Shown here: positions 1 to 5,240 of the stretch, in pieces
Layout: the number at the start of each line of letters is the position of its first letter
Numbering within the stretch: position 1 is the first letter of the stretch
Assembly (NCBI GenBank): GCA_001438005.1
Contig: LIBO01000036.1
Location: 1 to 8,074 of the forward strand
DNA: 8,074 nucleotides
Source of the DNA: Verrucomicrobia subdivision 6 bacterium BACL9 MAG-120507-bin52
Lineage (GTDB): Bacteria > Verrucomicrobiota > Verrucomicrobiia > Methylacidiphilales > Verrucolacustridaceae
Direction of reading: 5' to 3'
The notes under the pieces: generated by a model
Databases searched by the model: none
Told to the model about the DNA's origin: nothing
Seen by the model: the letters and a program-made list of their open reading frames with translations, nothing else
Translations under genes and position numbers: made by a program

Positions 1-108
1 GGTGTAGGTGAGAAACCGCTCGACGGCCACCGTCAAGGCGACAAGGGAAAAGGCCAGAAGGACCCACATCAAGGATCCGCCGCGAATAAAAAGTTCCCCG
101 AGCGACAT
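1..108 (-). CDS. exbB: ExbB/TolQ/MotA-family proton channel, N-terminal fragment
   Basis: Read on the minus strand from the ATG at 108-106, 36 codons run open to the window edge. The peptide begins MSLGELFIRGGSLMWVLL and continues with a hydrophobic stretch ending in VAVERFLTY. The pattern of a short amphipathic start, Gly-Gly, Met-Trp, one membrane helix, then Glu-Arg is typical of the N-terminus of MotA/TolQ/ExbB channel proteins. ExbB works in the inner membrane with ExbD and TonB, passing proton-motive force to outer-membrane receptors. The gene lies head to head with a TonB-dependent receptor and the two share an operator region, which favours ExbB over TolQ or MotA. Only the first helix is visible, so the exact subfamily stays open. 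No Shine-Dalgarno site is seen before the ATG. exbD and tonB would be expected beyond base 1. Confidence 0.78.
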   Translation of the reverse strand, partial: MSLGELFIRGGSLMWVLLAFSLVALTVAVERFLTYT

Positions 109-123
109 CGAATTCACAGTTCA

Positions 124-152
124 ATACTATTTCCCTGAGGTTTTCCTGTCAC
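124..152 (-). promoter_or_regulatory. Candidate sigma70 promoter for exbB
   Basis: On the minus strand, GTGACA (152-147) is followed after exactly 17 bases by TAGTAT (129-124). These match the -35 consensus at 5 of 6 and the -10 consensus at 4 of 6. Transcription would start near 117, leaving a leader of only about 9 bases before the exbB ATG at 108. The assignment rests on motif matching only. Confidence 0.45.
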
Positions 153-158
153 GATAAA
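130..158 (+). promoter_or_regulatory. Weak candidate promoter for the TonB-dependent receptor
   Basis: TTTCCC (130-135) and GATAAA (153-158) are separated by 17 bases and match the sigma70 boxes at 3 of 6 and 4 of 6. The predicted start near 165 falls inside the first palindromic operator (162-176), the classical arrangement for repression. It overlaps the oppositely directed exbB promoter. The match is weak and other start points are possible. Confidence 0.28.
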
Positions 159-161
159 AAA

Positions 162-176
162 TGAGACACGGTCTCA
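162..176. promoter_or_regulatory. Palindromic operator 1 (Fur-box-like)
   Basis: TGAGACACGGTCTCA is a perfect 6-bp inverted repeat (TGAGAC / GTCTCA) around three bases. Its ends, TGAGA and TCTCA, are those of the common 7-1-7 Fur box (TGAGAAT-N-ATTCTCA), though the inner bases differ. It sits between exbB and a siderophore-type receptor, with a Fur-family gene encoded next to the receptor, so an iron-responsive operator is a reasonable inference. A second copy lies 31 bp downstream. Confidence 0.6.
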
Positions 177-191
177 ATAATAATATTGCAC

Positions 192-2474
192 ATGAGATTG
201 CGTCTCAGTATCGTATTTGCTGTGTTTTGTCTTCGCCAATCCATCGGGTTTTTAGGAGCTCTGATTCTTGGGGGGGTTGGGCTGCTGGCTCAGTCCGCCC
301 CAGTGGCTGATCCGACGGAAGAAAAGAATCTGGATGGGGCGGCCAAGCCGAAGGTGGTGCGGCTTGAGCAGGTGGAGGTGCAGGCGGATTACGACGTACA
401 AACGCGGTTACCGTTCTTGCCCGATGTGGAGGGCACCCGAATCAATGCGGGAAAGCGCACATCCAATATCGATGCTCACTACCTACCCGAGATGAAAGAT
501 GATAACTGGAGGCAGCTCACCGCCACCACTCCTGGTCTGGTCGTGCCAGACGAGAGCACGCCACTCCCTAGTTTCGCCTACCGGGGATTTGATCCGCACC
601 GATTGCAAAGTTTTCAGGTGTTGGAGGATGGAATCCCGATTCAGGCGGACATGATCGGGTACCCCGAGGCCTACTATCTACCCCCAACCTATCCGATGGA
701 GACAATGGAGTTTATCCGTGGGGGGGCGGCCCTGATGTATGGGCCCCAACCCGCCGGAGCGATTAATTTCGTGATGAGAAAGCCACCGCTCGACAAGAAA
801 TTCACCGCTGAATCGATTACGATGGGCGGAAGTTTCGACTATATCTCCAGCTTCAACGCGGTAGGCGGGACAGTAGATCGAGTGGGATACTATGGCTGGT
901 TCAACCATCGCCAATCGCAAGGCTTTCGGGCGGCCAATAGCCAGTACGATCTCAATAATGGAAATTTAACGATGGCACTGGATGCAAACACCGATCATCG
1001 CTGGTATTTTAAACTCAACGCGTATGAGGAGTGTCACGGGGAGCCAGGTGGGTTGCGCTTGAACAATGATACAGTGAAAACTCCTGTGAATTACAACGTG
1101 GATCGAAACGCAACTTCGAGATTCAATGATGAGTTTCAACTGAATCGATATGCGGCCTCGGCCATTCATGAGTCGGATTTTTCGGACGATCTCTTTTTTT
1201 CCTATCGGGTGTGGTTTGACTATTACCGACGTTGGAGCCGACGACAGAAGGGTGGTGGTTTTGGGACTTTGCCTACCTCACAGAAGAATCAGATCGAGTG
1301 TCAGCAGTTTTATACTTGGGGGATGGAGCCCAGATGGCGGTGGGATTGGGATTTGGGGGGAGAGTCTCAAACGTTGACGGCGGGGTTCATGATCTACAAC
1401 ACCACCTCTCCTCGAACTGATAAGGAGGGTCTGACCCCAACATCGAATACGGGACAGATTAAGAACCAGAGTGATCGATCGGTCTGGTACGCCCCATTCT
1501 TTGTCGAAAATAAATTTACGGTGGGGGATCTCTCGATTGTGCCGGGTTTTCGCATGGAGAATATTTGGCAATCGGTGGATTTGAAGATCGACCAGGAAAA
1601 ATCGGCCGCCGGCCAACCCCTTGGAACGCAAAACCAGAACAACTTTGTGCCTTTGATTGGGTTGGGGGTGGATTATGCCTTACCCCAAGACACCACGGTC
1701 TATGCCAACGTCTCCGAGGCGTATCGACCGCCCACCTTTGCGCAAGCGGTTCCCACCGGCCCGAATTTACGGGTCTCGGGAAATCTCGAGGAGGGCACGG
1801 TTTGGAACTATGAGGCGGGAGTTCGAGGGATGCCGACGGATTGGCTGACGTTTGATACGAGCGGGTTTTGCGTCGACTATTCCAATCAGATTGGGGAGAC
1901 CGCCGCCGGAGGGCAAAACATCGTGAGCAACTCAGGGCGCTCGCGGGTCTATGGCTGGGATTTTCTGCTGCAATTGGATCTGATTGGGGTCGCGGATGGT
2001 ATCGCCCATCAGAACATGGGATGGGAGGATCCCGAGTCGGGGCAAAGTGGAGGAATCGCGGGATGGGCGCAGGAGTATGGGTCCCTCTACTTTTACACGG
2101 CTCTGACCCTGCAAAATGGAAACTTCATCAACGGAGCCAACGAAGGAAAAACCCCGCAGTACCTTTCCAACTACGTTTATAAAACTGGGCTAGTCTACGA
2201 TTGGCAATCAAAGGTGAAGGCATCGTTTCTGGGAACCTACGTGGGACATAGTTACGCCAGCGATAACAACCTGACGGGGAGCGATTCTCGCTTTATTCCC
2301 GCTTATAACGTGTGGGATCTCACGCTGGAGGCAAAATTGTGGAATGATTACGTGAGTCTGGTGGGTGGCATTAACAATCTATTCGATAAGCAGTACTATT
2401 CCCGGATTCGGGGGGACGGGATCGACCCGGCGATGCCGCGCAACTGGTATGCGGGGCTGAAGATTATTTTTTAG
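192..2474 (+). CDS. FecA-like TonB-dependent outer-membrane receptor
   Basis: This 760-residue protein is likely an outer-membrane barrel that imports a ferric chelate using TonB-ExbB-ExbD energy. A hydrophobic signal segment (residues about 19-36, ending near LLAQSA) is followed by a TonB-box-like LEQVEVQA (58-65). The plug domain (about 80-200) contains YRGFDPHRL, VLEDGIPI, FIRGGAALMYGPQ and GAINFVMR, the FecA/FhuA-type plug signature. The rest is a barrel of alternating strands, with INNLFDKQYY and a last strand ending in Phe (NWYAGLKIIF), the usual assembly signal. Length is normal for the family. Start: ATG 192 is chosen over an in-frame TTG at 186. GTG at 222 would also give a good signal peptide and would place both operators upstream. 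No Shine-Dalgarno site decides this. The ligand cannot be read from sequence; ferric citrate or a siderophore is inferred. Confidence 0.9.
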   Translation: MRLRLSIVFAVFCLRQSIGFLGALILGGVGLLAQSAPVADPTEEKNLDGAAKPKVVRLEQVEVQADYDVQTRLPFLPDVEGTRINAGKRTSNIDAHYLPEMKDDNWRQLTATTPGLVVPDESTPLPSFAYRGFDPHRLQSFQVLEDGIPIQADMIGYPEAYYLPPTYPMETMEFIRGGAALMYGPQPAGAINFVMRKPPLDKKFTAESITMGGSFDYISSFNAVGGTVDRVGYYGWFNHRQSQGFRAANSQYDLNNGNLTMALDANTDHRWYFKLNAYEECHGEPGGLRLNNDTVKTPVNYNVDRNATSRFNDEFQLNRYAASAIHESDFSDDLFFSYRVWFDYYRRWSRRQKGGGFGTLPTSQKNQIECQQFYTWGMEPRWRWDWDLGGESQTLTAGFMIYNTTSPRTDKEGLTPTSNTGQIKNQSDRSVWYAPFFVENKFTVGDLSIVPGFRMENIWQSVDLKIDQEKSAAGQPLGTQNQNNFVPLIGLGVDYALPQDTTVYANVSEAYRPPTFAQAVPTGPNLRVSGNLEEGTVWNYEAGVRGMPTDWLTFDTSGFCVDYSNQIGETAAGGQNIVSNSGRSRVYGWDFLLQLDLIGVADGIAHQNMGWEDPESGQSGGIAGWAQEYGSLYFYTALTLQNGNFINGANEGKTPQYLSNYVYKTGLVYDWQSKVKASFLGTYVGHSYASDNNLTGSDSRFIPAYNVWDLTLEAKLWNDYVSLVGGINNLFDKQYYSRIRGDGIDPAMPRNWYAGLKIIF
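193..207. promoter_or_regulatory. Palindromic operator 2 (Fur-box-like)
   Basis: TGAGATTGCGTCTCA shares the 5-bp arms TGAGA and TCTCA with operator 1, and differs from it in the sixth base of the left half and in the three-base centre. The distance from copy to copy is 31 bp, about three helical turns, so bound proteins would lie on the same DNA face. It overlaps the ATG at 192-194 that I chose for the receptor, so it is either an operator inside the coding start or a sign that the true start is the GTG at 222. Confidence 0.5.
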
Positions 2475-2967
2475 AAATCGCTTTTACGGGTCGACTGTTT
2501 CGGGGGCAGACTCCCTTGTCCCTGAGAGCATCGCAGGTGGCCTCGATTTGCAAATTCACGCGTTTTGGGCTGAAGCCGTGGTCCTTCGTGACAATCGATT
2601 CGCGTACATCCAAGCAGTGATCGTGAAACTCGACAATTTTTTGGCAATCCACACAGACGAAGTGTCCGTGCCGGGGATGATCCGCAAAATTGGGATCATA
2701 GAGGGGGGAGGATTGGCCCAGGCCGACTTGGCGTAAAAGCCCGGCTCGAACCAGAAAGGAGAGTGTGCGGTACACCGTCGCACGCGAGACTTGGCTGTCC
2801 TTTTTGCGGGACTTGGTGAGAAGTGATTCGGCGGTGAAGTGCTCCCGATTGGCAAAGGCAACTTCCGTAATCGTTTTTCGCTGCGAGGTGATGCGAAGAC
2901 CTTGCGTTCGCATGCTTTCGTAGGCGCGGGCTTGGGGCGTCAAGGTGGCGGGGGCGACGCTGGTCAT
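2464..2967 (-). CDS. fur: Fur-family metalloregulator
   Basis: This 167-residue protein has an N-terminal winged helix (about 15-82) with the recognition region SQVSRATVYRTLSFLVRAGLL (58-78, 21 positions; core RATVYRTL at 62-69). The metal-binding dimerisation region follows, with His97, His100, His102, Cys105-x2-Cys108 and HDH at 115-117. That is the standard Fur/PerR layout. It probably represses iron-uptake genes when Fe(II) is bound; Zur or PerR roles cannot be excluded. The C-terminal Cys pair is unusual: Cys145 and Cys154 are eight residues apart, where family members usually have CxxC or Cx4C. The ATG overlaps the stop of the upstream LysR gene (ATGA, 2967-2964), which implies translational coupling and supports this start. 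Its 3' end overlaps the convergent receptor gene by 11 bp, leaving no room for a terminator between them. Confidence 0.88.
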   Translation of the reverse strand: MTSVAPATLTPQARAYESMRTQGLRITSQRKTITEVAFANREHFTAESLLTKSRKKDSQVSRATVYRTLSFLVRAGLLRQVGLGQSSPLYDPNFADHPRHGHFVCVDCQKIVEFHDHCLDVRESIVTKDHGFSPKRVNLQIEATCDALRDKGVCPRNSRPVKAISKK

Positions 2968-3893
2968 GAGGGTATTGATAGAGCAGGTTCAGCGGGAGAT
3001 ACAGAGGAAGATTCACGGGGGGTTTTGAGGGCCTTGAGGAATCGCTTCACGGCAGGGGAGACCATCCGACTGGCGCGGGAGACGATGCCGAGGGGGCGCA
3101 CGATCTCAGGCCCTTGGTGAGGAAGAATGGCAAGCGAGCCTTTGGCCAGTTCGGAGCTGATGGCGGAGGCGGGTAGAAAAGCAATACCGGCATTAATTTC
3201 CACGGCTTGCTTGAGGGTTTCGACGTTGTCGAACTCCATCATGGGATGAAATTTCAGGCCGCGGGCGGCCAGAATTCGGTCCAGCCCTTGGCGAGTGGGC
3301 ATCTCAGGGGCGAGAGAGACAATTTTGCTTTGCGCGAGATCGGGTAAGTGGATGGGGCCTTTCTTCAGCAACGGATGGCCCGCCGCACAGATGATATGAA
3401 GAGCATCCTTTTTGAAGGTTTCGACCTTGAGGCCTTTGCGAGGAGAGGGGAAAGCGACAAATCCCACATCCGCTTCCCCTTCGGCCACCGATTCATAAAC
3501 CTCGTTCGAGCGGCGATAATCGACTTGGATTTTGACCTGAGGAAACGCTTTCAGGAAATCTTTGATATAGGGGGGGAGTTCGTGCAGGCCGAGGCTGGGT
3601 ACGGCGACGAGGCGAATCGTGCCGGAGATAATGTTTCGCATTTCTTCCAACTGATGTTGAAAGCGCTGGTAGTAGCCGATGATTTCCCGACTGGCCTCGT
3701 ACAGAAGTTGCCCTTCGCGGGTCAGGGCAAACTGTTTACTGGTTCGCTCCAGCAATGGAACGCGTAATCGCACCTCGATCGAACGGAGTTGCTGGCTGAC
3801 CGCGGATTGAGTGATACCATTGAGGCTAGCGGAACGGCTAAAGGAGCGGGTCTCCACCAAGTCCCGAAAAACACGAAAAGATTCCACTTGCAT
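2964..3893 (-). CDS. LysR-type transcriptional regulator
   Basis: This 309-residue DNA-binding regulator has a normal LysR length. The N-terminal helix-turn-helix (about 4-62) includes FSRSASLNGITQSAVSQQLR (18-37), followed by LLERTSKQFALTREG. The linker helix runs to about 90. The periplasmic-binding-protein-like effector domain starts at GTIRLVAVPS (91-100) and includes GEADVGFVAFPS and AGIAFLPASAIS. The tail is Ser/Pro-rich. Start: ATG 3893 has an AGGA five bases upstream, whereas the longer frame from TTG 3926 only adds 11 residues of leader-like sequence. The effector domain shows one Cys (HIICAAGHPL), so it lacks the two-Cys redox switch of OxyR. It is co-transcribed with fur (4-bp overlap) and divergent from yggS, and such regulators often act on the divergent promoter. 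The effector and targets are unknown. Confidence 0.88.
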   Translation of the reverse strand: MQVESFRVFRDLVETRSFSRSASLNGITQSAVSQQLRSIEVRLRVPLLERTSKQFALTREGQLLYEASREIIGYYQRFQHQLEEMRNIISGTIRLVAVPSLGLHELPPYIKDFLKAFPQVKIQVDYRRSNEVYESVAEGEADVGFVAFPSPRKGLKVETFKKDALHIICAAGHPLLKKGPIHLPDLAQSKIVSLAPEMPTRQGLDRILAARGLKFHPMMEFDNVETLKQAVEINAGIAFLPASAISSELAKGSLAILPHQGPEIVRPLGIVSRASRMVSPAVKRFLKALKTPRESSSVSPAEPALSIPS

Positions 3894-3903
3894 AGGATTC
3901 CTA
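3893..3903. promoter_or_regulatory. Short palindrome at the lysR start
   Basis: TAGGATTCCTA is a 5-1-5 inverted repeat immediately before the lysR start codon, sharing its last base. On the minus strand it contains the AGGA ribosome-binding site, and it touches both -10 candidates of the divergent promoters. It could be an autoregulatory site. It is short, and half of it may exist only because it is the Shine-Dalgarno sequence. Confidence 0.3.
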
Positions 3904-3931
3904 CTATAATCAGACCTTATCGCCAATGCAA
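3903..3931 (-). promoter_or_regulatory. Candidate promoter for the lysR-fur operon
   Basis: On the minus strand, TTGCAT (3931-3926) and TATAGT (3908-3903) are 17 bases apart, matching the boxes at 3 of 6 and 5 of 6. The start would lie near 3896, only about 3 bases before the ATG, and would leave the AGGA site (3902-3899) outside the transcript. Either the message is nearly leaderless or the real promoter lies further upstream. Confidence 0.3.
3905..3910 (+). promoter_or_regulatory. Perfect -10 box for the yggS operon
   Basis: TATAAT lies 38 bases before the yggS ATG, giving a leader of about 32 bases. No good -35 box is found 16-18 bases upstream; TTCCAC at 3882-3887 is the nearest and is poor. 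A weak -35 next to a LysR-type gene fits an activated promoter. This box overlaps the opposite-strand lysR -10 candidate. Confidence 0.4.
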
Positions 3932-3948
3932 ACCAAGCTTACCTAATC

Positions 3949-4638
3949 ATGAGTGCACTGCTTGAGGACAACTATCACTCCATTCAAAAGCAGATTCTTT
4001 TATCAGCGGAAAAGGCAGGTAGAAAATCTGATGCGGTTCGGTTGGTGGCGGTAAGCAAAAAGATGGATTCGGAGAAGATCCGAGTCATCTGGCGTCTGGG
4101 GCACCGGCTTTTTGGTGAAAATCGGGTGCAGGAGGCGCGGGTGAAGATTCCCGAGATGCCCGTGGGTGGGGAGTGGCATTTCATCGGAGGCTTACAGACG
4201 AACAAGGCCAAAGATGCGGTGGAGTGTTTCGATGTAATCGAGTCGGTCGACCGGGTGGACTTGGCCCAGGAGTTGGAGAAGAGGTTGGCGGCCGCTGGAA
4301 AAAAAATGCGGGTGATGTTGGAGATCAATGTTGGGGGCGAAGCGGCGAAGCACGGCTGTCCGCCGGAAAAAGCGGTGGAGCTGTTTCAGGGAGTGAGAGC
4401 GTGCTCCCGGCTGGAGGTGATCGGGTTGATGGCGATTCCCCCTTTTCGGGAGGATCCAGAGCAGGCTAGGCCCTTTTTTGTCGCCCTTCGGCAGATTCGA
4501 GACCGGCTGCAGGATTCGGAAGGGGTGGCACTCCCTGAACTTTCCATGGGGATGAGTCACGATTTTTCGGTGGCAATTCAAGAGGGGGCAACCTTGGTCC
4601 GAATCGGTACCGCTCTGTTTGGCCCGCGAAGTCCGTGA
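3949..4638 (+). CDS. yggS: YggS/PLPBP-family PLP homeostasis protein
   Basis: This 229-residue cytoplasmic protein is of the YggS/PROSC family, a single alanine-racemase-type TIM barrel that binds pyridoxal 5'-phosphate without a known catalytic activity and keeps free PLP in balance. Family signatures are complete: AVSK at 34-37 with Lys37 as the PLP-linking lysine, FGENRVQE (55-62), HFIGGLQTNK (77-86), GLMAIPP (159-165), LSMGMSHDF (198-206) and the phosphate-binding stretch VRIGTALFG (217-225). Length is typical. No Shine-Dalgarno site is evident. It is the first gene of a three-gene operon, and its TGA overlaps the GTG start of the glycosylase gene (GTGA, 4635-4638). In many bacteria yggS sits by yggT or proC; pairing with a DNA glycosylase has no obvious metabolic logic. 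Confidence 0.95.
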   Translation: MSALLEDNYHSIQKQILLSAEKAGRKSDAVRLVAVSKKMDSEKIRVIWRLGHRLFGENRVQEARVKIPEMPVGGEWHFIGGLQTNKAKDAVECFDVIESVDRVDLAQELEKRLAAAGKKMRVMLEINVGGEAAKHGCPPEKAVELFQGVRACSRLEVIGLMAIPPFREDPEQARPFFVALRQIRDRLQDSEGVALPELSMGMSHDFSVAIQEGATLVRIGTALFGPRSP

Positions 4639-5240
4639 GGCGGCCTCTCTCCCGTGCTTTTTATGCAGGGGAGGACCCTGTGCCCATTGCCAAAAGGTTG
4701 TTGGGGAAAGTGGTGCGGGTGCAGTCCAAAGGGGAGGTTTGTCTGGCCCGAATTGTTGAAACGGAAGCGTATGGGGGAAAGCTGGACCGTGCTTCCCACG
4801 CTTGGAAAGGAAGGTCTCCGCGAAACGCCTCGATGTTCGGTCCGCCCGGGACGGCGTATGTGTATCTGTGTTACGGAATCCACCGGATGCTCAATGTGGT
4901 GACCGCACCCCAGGGCGTGGCGGCAGCGGTGCTGATTCGAGGGGTAGAACCGTTGAGGGGAGCGGAGCAGATGGCTAGACGTCGAAAAGTGAGTTCGCAG
5001 GAGTTTCGTTTAACGGCCGGGCCGGGGGCGCTGACGCAAGCGCTGGGAGTACGATTGCAGTGGGATGGAAGTGATCTTGTCACAGGCCCCATTCGAATCG
5101 AAGATGATGGGGTGAGTTTTACCAAGGTGGAGGTTGGAGTGGGTCGAAGAATCGGAATTCACTATGCCGGAGGTGCGGCCCGATTTCCCTGGCGTTTCTG
5201 GATCAAAGGTAACCCTTGGGTAAGCCGCGCGAAGTCGTGA
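4635..5240 (+). CDS. mpg: AAG/Mpg-type 3-methyladenine DNA glycosylase
   Basis: This 201-residue enzyme cleaves the N-glycosidic bond of alkylated and deaminated purines (3-methyladenine, hypoxanthine) to start base-excision repair. It belongs to the alkyladenine glycosylase family, not the AlkA or TagA folds. ETEAY at 42-46 supplies the probable water-activating Glu44 and the intercalating Tyr46. His55 lies nine residues later, as in the human enzyme. RNASMFGPPGTAYVYL (63-78), YGIHRMLNVV (80-89), AGPGALTQALG (128-138) and the C-terminal PWRFWIKGNPWVS (185-197) complete the fold at full length. The start is GTG inside the stop of yggS and the end overlaps the next gene's GTG, so all three are probably translated in a coupled way. 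No independent Shine-Dalgarno site is seen. Confidence 0.94.
   Translation: MRRPLSRAFYAGEDPVPIAKRLLGKVVRVQSKGEVCLARIVETEAYGGKLDRASHAWKGRSPRNASMFGPPGTAYVYLCYGIHRMLNVVTAPQGVAAAVLIRGVEPLRGAEQMARRRKVSSQEFRLTAGPGALTQALGVRLQWDGSDLVTGPIRIEDDGVSFTKVEVGVGRRIGIHYAGGAARFPWRFWIKGNPWVSRAKS

Noticed and set aside
161..194. ATG at 161 as the receptor start
   Set aside because: It is out of frame with the receptor by one base.
1278..1631. 117-codon open frame on the minus strand inside the receptor gene
   Set aside because: It lies wholly inside a well-supported coding frame, has no recognisable domain, and its composition follows from the codon pattern of the receptor.
3348..3767. 139-codon plus-strand frame opposite lysR
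   Set aside because: It is a shadow of the LysR coding sequence, with no family resemblance and no start signals of its own.
3892..3907. ATAG...CTAT pair resembling an OxyR half-site near lysR
   Set aside because: The spacing is 8 bases instead of 7, there is no second copy at the proper distance, and the LysR protein lacks the OxyR cysteine pair.
3892..3926. Longer LysR starting at TTG 3926
   Set aside because: The extra 11 residues precede the usual LysR start, and ATG 3893 has a well-spaced AGGA.
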